A stretch of DNA of 64,000 nucleotides from Scheffersomyces stipitis CBS 6054. Lineage: Eukaryota; Ascomycota; Pichiomycetes; Serinales; Debaryomycetaceae. The notes below the pieces were generated by a model. That model made no database searches. It saw only the letters and a program-made list of their open reading frames with translations, and had not been told where the DNA came from. The position numbers and the translations under genes are program-made. The stretch is from contig NC_009045.1 of assembly GCF_000209165.1 (NCBI RefSeq), positions 1,550,001 to 1,614,000 of the forward strand, read 5' to 3'. Within the stretch, counting starts at the first letter, position 1; the number at the start of each line of letters is the position of its first letter. Positions 20,908 through 30,622 of the stretch are shown here, piece by piece.

Positions 20908-22164
20908 ATGGAAAATACGGCCTACAACACTGAAATCACTACATACTATCCTACCTTGGAACAGTTGGAGGAACAGCGCTTAACTCATTCAGACTTGGCT
21001 TTCAACATGGCACGACTAGACTTTATTATAGACGAAGGTCCCTACTTGAATGACGAAACCAAGTTGATTTCTATGTATGAAGAAGTCTTGCAAATAATCA
21101 CCAACCTTGTTTCAATGAGCGAAAAGAATCCTACATTGCACCAATCCGTGTCTGACTTCTTTCAGAACAGGAGACTAGATAAAGTGGTAGCCATTCTATT
21201 GGGCTACTCATTTCTCATACCCTTGAGAGCAGACCTCAAATATGGAATACCTGTGAATCTTCCCAATTACAAGATTATAGAAAACATCAAATTGGTGGTA
21301 GAGTTAATCTACAGTATCAAACCATATCTGTTCAGAAAGAATCTCATTCAGGTAGCTTCTACTGTTGGGTTGTTGGTGATTTTGGAAGACATTCTTGAAA
21401 GGTTACTTCTGGAGAAAAGAGATATTCCGGATAGAATAATGAAGCACAAGGATAGCATACAAATAATAAAGGTGAAAAAACTCAAGAAGGAAATAGTCGA
21501 TATATTTGGAGTCGTTGATGACGAAAGAGTAGAAGAATTGCTGGAGTCTTTTTTGAAAAGCGACCAGATAGTGCAAATCACCTTTCTTACCCAAATAGTG
21601 GAAGAAACTATTGACTGTATCTTGTCTACTTGTCGTCCGGAATTGTTCCTCATGAGGTATTTGAACAAGAAATCCAAGCTCCTAAAAACACAAACCGAAT
21701 ACACCAAGTTTGCTGCTGAGTTCACTGCCTTGGTTTCCAACTTTGGAAATGCCTTCGACAAACACGAAATTCTCGAAGAAGACTTGGAGATGTACAGACA
21801 AAACATTGAAAATACGATTCGAACTCTTCTTCAGAGGCCGGAGATGTTCACCCTCAATGCATTCACCGAAATCAATACTGTATTCAGCAGAGTCTTTGGT
21901 AAGGAAATCTTGGTTAATATCACAAATGCTTCAGTCACCGTAATCAAGAGAGGATCTCTCCACCCCAAAAAATTCAGCACGAACGACTATAGATCAAAAC
22001 TTGCAAATCATAAAAGCAAGGAAGAAATAGAACCTTCAGATGAACCCTATTATCCAGATATTATTACTGCCGTTCCAGAAAAGAAGCACTTCTTTGGATC
22101 CAACCTTGGAAACAAAAAATCCAGCAAATGGAGATTCTTCAGCTGGAAGAAGCTGTCCAAATAG
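20908..22164 (+). CDS. Unrecognised 418-residue protein
   Basis: I do not recognise this protein. It is well supported as a gene: a long open frame, normal codon use and a good gap position. It is mostly helical, with leucine- and isoleucine-rich segments alternating with charged ones (for example LVVELIYSIKPYLFRKN near 130-150, QVASTVGLLVILEDILERLL near 150-170 and KVKKLKKEIVDIFG near 190-205). No clear signal peptide or membrane span is present. The last 25 residues are basic and aromatic (KKSSKWRFFSWKKLSK), which might contact membranes or nucleic acid. The leader ends in a 9-bp triplicate. It may be specific to CTG-clade yeasts. No function is proposed. Confidence 0.85.
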   Translation: MENTAYNTEITTYYPTLEQLEEQRLTHSDLAFNMARLDFIIDEGPYLNDETKLISMYEEVLQIITNLVSMSEKNPTLHQSVSDFFQNRRLDKVVAILLGYSFLIPLRADLKYGIPVNLPNYKIIENIKLVVELIYSIKPYLFRKNLIQVASTVGLLVILEDILERLLLEKRDIPDRIMKHKDSIQIIKVKKLKKEIVDIFGVVDDERVEELLESFLKSDQIVQITFLTQIVEETIDCILSTCRPELFLMRYLNKKSKLLKTQTEYTKFAAEFTALVSNFGNAFDKHEILEEDLEMYRQNIENTIRTLLQRPEMFTLNAFTEINTVFSRVFGKEILVNITNASVTVIKRGSLHPKKFSTNDYRSKLANHKSKEEIEPSDEPYYPDIITAVPEKKHFFGSNLGNKKSSKWRFFSWKKLSK

Positions 22165-22370
22165 CCATGCCCATATACCATGTCTATATGCCACATCTAT
22201 ATGTCACTTATGTATGTCATGTATTTACATTAGTGGGTCTCGTCAGACTCAATCACTACTAAAAAAGTGTACATTGCTATATTTACAGGAGGATTATGAA
22301 ATCATGATAGTTTCACCAATGATAGACGAAACCTAAATGAAGTATGCTATATTTGTGAGAATCCGCTTGC

Positions 22371-22766
22371 TCATCTCTTTCTGAAGAACTCTCTTGGTTC
22401 TTCATAAACAGTCTTGATGTCTTTCGTGGTGGCTCTTTCTACATGTTGAGTCAACTTGCTTGGAGCAGGCCAAGTCTCAGGTAACAAGCCAGCTTTCTTG
22501 AACAAATACGATACACGGTCGGAAACATCGGCACCAACACCAAGCCAGTACTTGGACCTATCAAAATCCAACTCTATGTGCTTGAAAGGTTTGGTACCAC
22601 TGGCTTTTTCTTCTGGAGTCAAAGGAACTGGGTTGGGGTTGTAAGTACCCAAAACTTCGATAGGCAAGGCATCACGGGCTTTTCCTCTATTGGCCACGAC
22701 AATGTTGTACAAAGGCTGATGCTTTCTGCCAAAGCGAGCCAATCTTATTCTGATAGGGCTGCTCAT
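22371..22766 (-). CDS. MRPS16: Mitochondrial small-subunit ribosomal protein bS16m
   Basis: This 131-residue S16 family protein begins [20 protein letters not shown] and continues with [17 protein letters not shown], both diagnostic of bS16. [22 protein letters not shown] matches the second half of the family, where the bacterial protein helps assemble the 16S rRNA platform. No separate presequence is evident; the basic N-terminus probably serves for import, as in S. cerevisiae Mrps16 (about 121 residues). The gene is convergent with the upstream orphan gene (206 bp apart). Confidence 0.95.
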   Translation of the reverse strand: MSSPIRIRLARFGRKHQPLYNIVVANRGKARDALPIEVLGTYNPNPVPLTPEEKASGTKPFKHIELDFDRSKYWLGVGADVSDRVSYLFKKAGLLPETWPAPSKLTQHVERATTKDIKTVYEEPREFFRKR

Positions 22767-23244
22767 CTTGATTGTTTTCCGTTAGGAAGATTCTAGATTG
22801 AATATCTGTTTCTCAATACATAGTGAAAAAAGTGAAAAATTCGTAGGCATGATTATGTGAGAATGTGAAAATTATTACATAATCAAAAATGCAAGTATAC
22901 TATTTGCCGAAGAACAGATCATTCCTTAGACAAAACCAAGACTACTATTCTATGACATTGGAGAGTAACTGAATTATGTAGAGCACCTGTCCTACATTAA
23001 TATCAAAGCTTTGGAGTCGTTCCGTATGAGTCTTTCCGTATACTAGCATACATTTTTGTTGTATTCAAAAGTGTAGGTGCATGAAGATTTTGCACCCATT
23101 AAATTTGTACACTCACATTAAGACTATTAAGATATGCATTTTGAAATGTAATAATAATATACAAAAGGGAAGAGTAAAAGATGAAGTATATGCATATGAC
23201 CATTCTAGAAATCTCTGTTCTTAGACTGGTTGCTCTTTGCTGGA
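22767..23244. other. Intergenic region MRPS16 / RRP12
   Basis: Holds the MRPS16 promoter (minus-strand genes on both sides) and the RRP12 3' end. A clear motif copy TTTTGCACCCATT lies at 23088-23100, with a nearby reverse GGTGCA giving a loose inverted repeat. No gene seen. Confidence 0.5.
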
Positions 23245-26200
23245 TTAGAGCTTCTTTCTGGACTTAAGTGGTTTTTTAGGCTTGGAGATCTTGTTCTTAC
23301 CCAACACCCTGTCCCTCGAAGAAGCCTTAGAAGGCCTTTCAGGTTCTTCATCATCGGAGAAGTTGTCGTCGTTGCTCTTATTTTTCTTGAACTTCAACTT
23401 GTTTCTTTGGCCTCTAACTGGAGCCTGTTTCACAGCGTCCAAGTAGGCATCTACACCAGAGCCTTTCCCAGCTAATGGGTCCTCTTCCTCATCATTTTCA
23501 TTGAAGACAAACTTGCCGTTCTTGGTCTTGAAGTCAGATTTGTTTACTGATGCTTTAGAGAACTTCTTTGGCTTAGAGGATGAGATGTGTGCTAACGACT
23601 GACGGTCCAACAAGTTCAATGGTTCGTCACCAGTCTTCAAGATATACTGGTTAGCCTTCTTCTTATTTCTAGAAGAATTGTCATCTACTTCGTCTTCTTC
23701 CATTTCATCGTCGGAAACATCGGAGTCATACAATGCTTCTTCGTAAGCAGAGACGAACTTCTTTTCAGGACCAGCGGCAGAAGTCTCAGCTTCTTCAGCA
23801 TCTTGCTTTCTCTTTGCCCTGTTTCTGGTCTTCTTGATGTTGGCAACCAACTTCTTGTCGTCTTCAGGAATTGCTTCCTCTACTACTTCAACCCCAAACT
23901 TTCTGATCAATCTTTCTAAGATATGCTTGACCTTAGACTTGAAGTGCCCCTTGTGTTCGTGAGACCATCTCATCAACTTGGTCAACAACTCAGACAAATT
24001 GGCTCTTACCATCTCTTCCGGTAACGACAAGACTTCGACCTTGACAAAACCAATGGCAGACTTGGCAATTTCTCTCGAGTTGTGAGTCAAGAATAATTCC
24101 ACAGTCGACGCGATTTCTAACAACATATCGATCGGCAACTTATCTTTGAACTCAAAAACCAAACAAGAAATTGCAGTGATAGTAGCAGAGATCATGTGTG
24201 GAGCCTGAGCAGCCAAACCAGCACTGACCATAGTGAAAAACTCAGTCAAACTAGCTTCAGAAGATGGAGTTTCAGCATCAAAGCCTGGAACTCTGCCATT
24301 TTCTACAACCCCACCTTCAGCCATCTTGTGACCCATCTTGATCAAAATCTGGTAAGATAACTCTCTGGTTCTTTCATTGACATCCTTGGTTGAAAGAATG
24401 ATTTCTTGTACAATAGAAGGGATAAAGAAAAGATCCGACTGCGGCAACAACTCCAAAACCAACAAGATAGCATTCAACCTGGAAGCTCTGGCAGAACTGT
24501 GGGTAGTCTCTGTATTCTCGATGAGAACATTCTCGATTTCACCAATAAACTTCAAGAGAGACTGCTTTCCCTCGTCAGTTTCAGCTAACTTGGATATTAT
24601 TCTGTAAGATCTCTTCTGCATCAAGGCATTGTTTTGCAAAGGAACCGTAGCAGAGAAGATAGAGAAAAGGGCATTGTGGGAAGATTCAGGTACGTATTTA
24701 CTCATGGCCACAATCAAGTCTAACATTGTGATACTCAACTTTGGTGTTTCCGACTTCTTTCCTTGAGGTTGGGCAGCATGAGCTTCTTCATCCATAGCAT
24801 TCTTCAACAAACCACAGACCTTGTTGAAGGTTTCTTCCAAGTCGCCCTTAGGAACAATCTGCAAGTATGTGTCAATAGTCTCCAAAACAAAACCTCTAGA
24901 GTCAGGCAAAGTAGAAGAGAAGACGTTGAACAAGACCGAGAGAATGTTGGAAGCTTTGGCAGCAAGATAGTCCAAGTTCTCGTTAGCCTGCTTGATTGGA
25001 AGCTCTTCCTGGATAAGCAAATCACTTTCCAAGGCTCCGTCGCGGCAGGCAACGTTGGATTCTACAAGCAATCTCAAAGCATGGCAGATGGGAGTTCTCA
25101 ATTCTACTCGGGAGTACATTAAGTCAGACAACTGAGCAGCAAAGGCATCGTCAAAGGCAGAAGTCAAGTCCTTAGGAAGATCACAGAAGTGAGGCAACAA
25201 CGACCAGATTTGGTCCACAATGGTCTGGAAGATTTTGATATGCATCGACTGCTTGTTCGAGGCTTCAGCAATTTTATTTTCGAAAAACTCTACAGCTGGA
25301 AAGATGGACGATTTAAAGAAATTCAATTCAGCAAATCTCACATTATCTCTCAAGAGAGGAAGCAACCATGCTCTACCTGGTTGATCACCACCTGTCAAAT
25401 TCAAAGGAAGAACGCTCAAGACGACTTGAGGACCAATAGTGGAAATTGCAGCAGAAATTACATCTTCAGCTTCTTTGTTGAATGGAAATGAGTCCTTCTC
25501 GTTTGTACGCCATTCTCCTACAATACCGAGTATACCCAAGAAGTCGGGATTGACACGAGTTCTCAATTTCAAGATGATAGCTGTGATGAGTTCAAGGATT
25601 TCCTTGACAGCATGCTGATACTTCACAGATAACAACTCGTGCTCGATATGCTCACTTATGAAAGTAATCACATCATCTACCTTTTCGTAGATTTCACCAG
25701 TGATACCGTTCGTAGCAGAAGGTTGCAACAAGAAGTTGTCTGGGATAGTTTCGCTCACAATAGCAATGAGACACTGAGAGGAAGATTCATAAATATCCTT
25801 AGAGTCAGAGCTCAAAAAATGCGACACTACTGGAATTATACTGGGAAGCTTTTCCAAACATACTTCGGGAGACAAGGTAGCAAAACTTTCAAGAGCCTTG
25901 GCTACTACAGCCAACCACGAGGCAGCCAAGTGGGCATCGTTGATTGATGGTTTCAAGTCAAATATGATGTCTAAGATGTTGGTGAACTTCTCTACATCAA
26001 TGATGTTATTCATAGATTTGAACAAACCTTCGAATGCTGAGAAGGCAGACGACACCAAGTACTGGTCTGAAGTCTTAGAGATTTCCAACAAAATATCACA
26101 CAAACGTTCGATTTTGTTAGCTGGCCAGGCATTGGCAGACGTGATTGAAGTTATCAATTGCAAGCAGTGGATAATCTGCGAGTTGATCTCTTTGTTGGAG

Positions 26201-26868
26201 TTCTTCTGGTGCTTTTTACTTTCCTGGAGCAACGATGTAAGCTTATTTAATGAGACGTCACCAGCCACAGGTGCAGCAACGTGTGTAGGCGAAGGAGATG
26301 CTGGGGGATGCGTTAAGATGTTGTGCACGGCCTCCTGAGCTCTTCTTCTAACTTTAGGTCTGGGATCAAAGGACAATTCCAACAATCCAAGTAAAGCTCT
26401 CTTCGGAGAAATGTTTCCTGATGCGACCCACTGCTGATGGTCCTGAGCCAACAATAAGCTCTCCAAGGCGCCGATAGTTGATCTTACTAATGGAGCTTCA
26501 GCTTCTGGAAGGGTTAAAGGTGGTGCCAATTTGGCCAAAATGTCTCCGAATTTGGACTTCAACAATGCCTTGGGAGTGAATGGAAAAACGATATCCAAAA
26601 AGTAGGCAGTGGTAGCAGCCAACGTTCCGTCGACGATCTCGTCATCTCTGATACACTGATCCAACAAGGACAAGAATGAAACAAAGTAGGCTACAGGTGT
26701 TTTTTCATTGTTTTGCTCTTCAATGTTTTCCTCTACTGCTGATAAAATAATGGCTAAATGCTTTTGGTTTTCCAACTTGGAGTTGATCTGAGTTCTGATC
26801 TTGGCCAACTTGTCATCAAGAACAAACAAGTCGACAGCAACTCCACCGTCTGGATTATTATCTGTCAT
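23245..26868 (-). CDS. RRP12: Ribosome biogenesis and export factor Rrp12
   Basis: This 1207-residue HEAT/ARM-repeat protein promotes pre-rRNA processing and nuclear export of both ribosomal subunits. The N-terminus reads DDKLAKIRTQINSKLENQKH and then AIILSAVEENIEEQ, a hallmark of Rrp12. The middle is a long array of helical repeats (NUC173 region). The C-terminus is lysine-rich and low in complexity (KKTRNRAKRKQD, SDVSDDEMEEDEVDDNSS, KFKKNKSNDDN), as in nucleolar proteins. The start chosen is the ATG at 26868; the open frame extends 15 codons further only from a TTG. A GCGATG core next to a T-run (26991-27005) and CACGTG (27015-27020) lie 120-150 bp upstream. Confidence 0.95.
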   Translation of the reverse strand: MTDNNPDGGVAVDLFVLDDKLAKIRTQINSKLENQKHLAIILSAVEENIEEQNNEKTPVAYFVSFLSLLDQCIRDDEIVDGTLAATTAYFLDIVFPFTPKALLKSKFGDILAKLAPPLTLPEAEAPLVRSTIGALESLLLAQDHQQWVASGNISPKRALLGLLELSFDPRPKVRRRAQEAVHNILTHPPASPSPTHVAAPVAGDVSLNKLTSLLQESKKHQKNSNKEINSQIIHCLQLITSITSANAWPANKIERLCDILLEISKTSDQYLVSSAFSAFEGLFKSMNNIIDVEKFTNILDIIFDLKPSINDAHLAASWLAVVAKALESFATLSPEVCLEKLPSIIPVVSHFLSSDSKDIYESSSQCLIAIVSETIPDNFLLQPSATNGITGEIYEKVDDVITFISEHIEHELLSVKYQHAVKEILELITAIILKLRTRVNPDFLGILGIVGEWRTNEKDSFPFNKEAEDVISAAISTIGPQVVLSVLPLNLTGGDQPGRAWLLPLLRDNVRFAELNFFKSSIFPAVEFFENKIAEASNKQSMHIKIFQTIVDQIWSLLPHFCDLPKDLTSAFDDAFAAQLSDLMYSRVELRTPICHALRLLVESNVACRDGALESDLLIQEELPIKQANENLDYLAAKASNILSVLFNVFSSTLPDSRGFVLETIDTYLQIVPKGDLEETFNKVCGLLKNAMDEEAHAAQPQGKKSETPKLSITMLDLIVAMSKYVPESSHNALFSIFSATVPLQNNALMQKRSYRIISKLAETDEGKQSLLKFIGEIENVLIENTETTHSSARASRLNAILLVLELLPQSDLFFIPSIVQEIILSTKDVNERTRELSYQILIKMGHKMAEGGVVENGRVPGFDAETPSSEASLTEFFTMVSAGLAAQAPHMISATITAISCLVFEFKDKLPIDMLLEIASTVELFLTHNSREIAKSAIGFVKVEVLSLPEEMVRANLSELLTKLMRWSHEHKGHFKSKVKHILERLIRKFGVEVVEEAIPEDDKKLVANIKKTRNRAKRKQDAEEAETSAAGPEKKFVSAYEEALYDSDVSDDEMEEDEVDDNSSRNKKKANQYILKTGDEPLNLLDRQSLAHISSSKPKKFSKASVNKSDFKTKNGKFVFNENDEEEDPLAGKGSGVDAYLDAVKQAPVRGQRNKLKFKKNKSNDDNFSDDEEPERPSKASSRDRVLGKNKISKPKKPLKSRKKL

Positions 26869-27308
26869 GCTTATAAGTACCGGAGGATAGCTGGTGGACT
26901 CTACACTATTCAATTTTTTCAGCTCTCACTATTGAAACTTTTCATTATTTTGTCACCTTGAATTTTGTTTGCAGCTCTTCCCTCTCCAGAATTTTTTTTG
27001 CGATGCGAAGAGATCACGTGAAAACATCGAAATCAACTAGTATTAGCCATAGACCTATATGGAAAATATATCGAAGATGAAGTATATCCACTCATATTAG
27101 ACAAATTTTGGATAAAATAGTATCTGGTATAGTCAAGATATTGTTGTTTGTATTTTGCATCATTTTTTCCCATTTTTTTCGAAAACGTTATTGAACCATA
27201 GAAAAGTGAATTAGTGTTTTCAATTTATGGTGTCTATGGCATCAGAACCATGACACAAGTATACGACACTACATCTTTTATAGCATGAATATGTAAATTC
27301 ATTTCTAC
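26869..27308. other. Intergenic region between RRP12 and the ankyrin/BTB gene
   Basis: RRP12 promoter side: an AATTTTTTTTGCGATGCG element at about 26991-27007 (T-run plus PAC-like core), then TCACGTGA at 27014-27021. The remainder is A/T-rich 3' flank of the neighbouring minus-strand gene. No gene seen. Confidence 0.5.
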
Positions 27309-29156
27309 TTAAGCATCCAACTGCAATCCGTCAAGTATATGGTCTATCATCTCTATGTCGCGATTGAAGTTGGCTACAGCATTCTTATAGATTCTAATAT
27401 CGTCTCTCTCGTCCTGGTCACGGAATTGTAGCCCTGGATCAAGGTCATCGTATTCATCGCTGACAGCATACTTCTTCTGCAAGTAGTATCTTATGTCATC
27501 AATCAATTCAATTGTGTCGGTATCCTGTCTTTCCTGGATTCGCAGCGCACTCTCATTGACTAAGGTAGCAAGCAACTCCTTCTGTACATCGTTCTTGAAA
27601 ATGTTCTCCAAGTTATAGGCAATCATTTTGGTGACATGCTGTTCAAGTTTATCGCTTCTTGCTTCCCATGACACCCTGACAAGATCGTAGGCATCATAGC
27701 CAACTAAGGGTTTCAATGAGTCGAAGTCACCAGGAGTGAACTTGTCGAAGGAAGATGCTATTCTTACAGAGCAGATAGTCTTGAGTCTATCTAAAAACAA
27801 CTCATCTGATGCAAACAACAAATCCACTGCCAAAAGTAAAGGAATATTGGGGATATCATCGTGATATAGATAGCACAACACCATCTCTGCTACATCTTGG
27901 CTGGCACTACTGTTAGAAATCTGGATTACTGGAAGATGGTCTGGTTGGAACTGCGGCCTATTAATGACTTCAAGGTTCGAGGACTTTTCATACGACTTAA
28001 AGTAGGGCAACTCCTTGTGTTCATTGATAAAAATTTCCGACTTCAACATCGTATCAAAGTATTCCGACCGTGAGATGATAGACTTATGCACTGGATAGAA
28101 GACCACAGACTCAGTATCTGCATCTATGGCAGACAAAATGATATCTGGGAAAGATGCAGAGCCCATCAACTTCTTCTTTTGATCGCGAGTAATGATCTCA
28201 GCAACCTGTATATCTTCAAAGTCGATATCGTCCTCAAGAGTGAGCCGAGTTACTATCTTGTCTGAAATTATGTGTCTGTTTAAGAATCTGTCCAAATCAC
28301 GTCTACCTTCCTCGGAAAACTTAAATGCCAAATCGTACTTGATTTTAGACCGTTCCCTCTCCTTGGTAGAATCCTGAATCCGCTTAACACCTTCGGCCAA
28401 GTCGTACAATGCAAATTGTTCGGCCAAGTCAATTAACTTGTCCTGAAGATCGATATCTTCAGTGGGTAGAGAATTGGCTTTGAAGTAGATGAAATCTACA
28501 ACAATTCTGAAAGCAATAGGATCGATGCTGGAGGGCAATTCTACAGCCACGCTACTGGCCCATTCACCGGCAAGTTTTTCTTGGAAATAGATACTCCTAG
28601 CAGCTAAAAGAAAACGATGCAACCTGAAAGACTGGTATCCCCGTGACAAGACACCATGAACATGAGGAAAATAGAATACTATATCTCTCGTAGGAGCCCC
28701 AGTTCTCGCACTGATCAAATTAGAAATATCTGTGGCAAACGACTGTTTAGTATCCACAGCCTTCGAGATGTCGAAACTAATAAGCAAGTCTCTAATTTCA
28801 TCAGTCAAAGCCCCATAAATACAACGGGCTCCCTCAAAAGTGTCTCTGTCGCAAATAGCACCTCTAGAAAGAAGCAACTCTACAACTGGCAAGTGGCCAC
28901 ACAAGGACAGCAATATCAATGGAGAGTAGTCAAACTCGTCTACCTGGTTGATATCCAAATTCGGCGTGGAAAGCAACGCATCTACAGCCTCTAAATCGCC
29001 CCTTCGACATGCCATACATAAATCGGAAAACACCTTTTTCAGCTGTAGATCTGGGGAGTCTCCGTTCTCTTCAAATCCACGCTCACGATCCTCAGGTCGG
29101 ACACTGACGTCATGGCCAGGTATATCCGCAATTGCTCTTGGTGCTGCCACCGACAT
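27309..29156 (-). CDS. Ankyrin-repeat / BTB-POZ protein (YIL001W-like)
   Basis: A 615-residue protein starting at the ATG at 29154-29156. The open frame runs another 121 codons upstream but only from a TTG and with no ATG. Two ankyrin repeats are visible at about 42-105 (LCMACRRGDLEAVDALL, then SPLILLSLCGHLPVVELLLS). A BTB-like region follows at about 160-250, containing FRLHRFLLAARSIYFQEKLA, and a second BTB-like segment near 340-450, with VFYPVHKSIISRSEYFDTML. This order matches S. cerevisiae YIL001W and fungal relatives. BTB proteins often act as cullin-3 adaptors, but many yeasts lack a clear system of that kind, so the role remains open. It is probably cytosolic. Confidence 0.82.
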   Translation of the reverse strand: MSVAAPRAIADIPGHDVSVRPEDRERGFEENGDSPDLQLKKVFSDLCMACRRGDLEAVDALLSTPNLDINQVDEFDYSPLILLSLCGHLPVVELLLSRGAICDRDTFEGARCIYGALTDEIRDLLISFDISKAVDTKQSFATDISNLISARTGAPTRDIVFYFPHVHGVLSRGYQSFRLHRFLLAARSIYFQEKLAGEWASSVAVELPSSIDPIAFRIVVDFIYFKANSLPTEDIDLQDKLIDLAEQFALYDLAEGVKRIQDSTKERERSKIKYDLAFKFSEEGRRDLDRFLNRHIISDKIVTRLTLEDDIDFEDIQVAEIITRDQKKKLMGSASFPDIILSAIDADTESVVFYPVHKSIISRSEYFDTMLKSEIFINEHKELPYFKSYEKSSNLEVINRPQFQPDHLPVIQISNSSASQDVAEMVLCYLYHDDIPNIPLLLAVDLLFASDELFLDRLKTICSVRIASSFDKFTPGDFDSLKPLVGYDAYDLVRVSWEARSDKLEQHVTKMIAYNLENIFKNDVQKELLATLVNESALRIQERQDTDTIELIDDIRYYLQKKYAVSDEYDDLDPGLQFRDQDERDDIRIYKNAVANFNRDIEMIDHILDGLQLDA

Positions 29157-29932
29157 GGCGGATGTATATTTGAGAGATAAAAAGAAAGAAAAACGGAAAG
29201 TTGACCGAAAATATGAAAAAAGGTTAAAGCAAAATTCACATTCTCTTGGGTAGCTCTCCACAGTTGAGATGCTCTTATCGTCTTCGCACCAATAGAAGAA
29301 AAGCTCTGCAGGAAAGGTGTGAAACTGACAGAAACCGTTGGAGCACGTGACAGTGGGACGAATAGATGCAAGAAATTGAAGAGAAGGAAACAGCTTGTAG
29401 ATGCTATATTGCTTAGTGTATGACTGTCTTGTTCTGACCTCTCTTTTGGTCTCCACAGTTCTGGAAAGTCTGTGGCCATTAAAAACGCAATGGACGTGAT
29501 TGGAACATTGTGCGGCCAAATGATTTAGACGTAGACAGAAAGAATTTCTTTGAACCTCGTATGAACCTTGGTAGTAACTCTACAGACGGCAACCGAAGAG
29601 ATACCTTGAAACGAGTTCATCGACTCTGAAAAACATTATTCTGAATTTGAACCTCAATGATCCGTCAGTACGCAATTTCAATTACAGTAGAATAATAGAG
29701 AAATAGAAATTCGCTTTATGTTAAACAAAAAACCTGACTTCACTTGACAAATCGATTCAATTCAGCAACGGAATTGAACTGAAAACGAATTAACTCCATG
29801 GATAGCTTACATATCCGGATGTGTCGCGCAAAGAACAAGTGTGGCAAATCGGAACAGGGCTTAGAATTCAATAGGAGTCCATTTCAGCTTCCAAGAGTGG
29901 TGCTTTGATTTGGGTTTAGCGAAGCATCGCTG

Positions 29933-29975
29933 TCCAACAGAAATGCGGCTTTATCACCATCCAACAGAAATGCGG
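29933..29975. repeat. 16-bp direct repeat in GRE2 upstream region
   Basis: TCCAACAGAAATGCGG is present at 29933-29948 and again at 29960-29975, starting 27 bp apart, that is, on nearly the same face of the helix after about 2.6 turns. It is a candidate paired protein-binding site. Confidence 0.9.
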
Positions 29976-30224
29976 TTCAAAAAAATGGGTGCAAACTTCT
30001 CACTTTTGGAAATCCCATTGAATCAACTGAGGGCCACACATTGTGATATGAATGCCGAACTCTACTAGCCATGGGCTTTTTCCAAGGGAGATGAAAACAT
30101 GCTCACCATTTTGAATTGTTGAATTCTGCTCACAGGTTCATCAATTTCTCACCCAACTAATTTGCAGGCGGAAAAGCCCACCGCGGCCACAGATTTCAAA
30201 ACTTATTTCAAAACCTCGTTGTGA

Positions 30225-30452
30225 TTAGTAACGATTAAATCGCCACCAAGAAATTGATGAATTTGTAAGCTCATATCCATCAAAGAAACCAGAAACTTCT
30301 ACCAGCGAAGAAACCAATTGCTTATGGGAAGCTGTTACGGGCGAAACGTCATTTTTGGCTTTGTGTCGCTAAATCATACAGCCGACATCGTCGATTCATC
30401 TGTGTGCAGGTTACGAGCCTGATAGGCTGCAATTTCTGAATGGATTTACTAA
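30225..30452. promoter_or_regulatory. Two Yap1-type response elements upstream of GRE2
   Basis: TTAGTAA at 30225-30231 and TTACTAA at 30446-30452 fit the Yap1 consensus TTASTMA, at about -398 and -177 from the GRE2 start. Oxidative and osmotic stress induction of GRE2 is established in S. cerevisiae. The assignment here rests on motif match only. Confidence 0.5.
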
Positions 30453-30622
30453 TCAACAATATGTTGGAGCTTGCATTCCAAAATTTCAGACGAGAGAAGA
30501 TGAAAATAGTATATATATGGATCCAATTGACTTCAATTGAGTAGAAATTTTTGTTTTGAACACATAGATTCACTCAATCTTCCCTCTTCAATTAATCCCC
30601 ATTAATATCAAAAATTTTCACT

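Larger units (their letters stand above)
29157..30622. other. Divergent intergenic region between the ankyrin/BTB gene and GRE2
   Basis: CACGTG at 29344-29349 lies about 190 bp before the BTB gene. A 16-bp perfect direct repeat (TCCAACAGAAATGCGG) occurs at 29933-29948 and 29960-29975, directly followed by a reverse motif copy at 29984-29995. Two Yap1-type sites lie at 30225-30231 and 30446-30452. No gene seen. Confidence 0.55.

Noticed and set aside
26869..26913. 15-codon upstream extension of RRP12
   Set aside because: Would need a TTG start; orthologues begin near the downstream ATG.
29157..29519. N-terminal extension of the ankyrin/BTB protein by 121 residues
   Set aside because: The frame starts at TTG and has no ATG before 29156; the extension has no domain and contains CACGTG promoter sequence.
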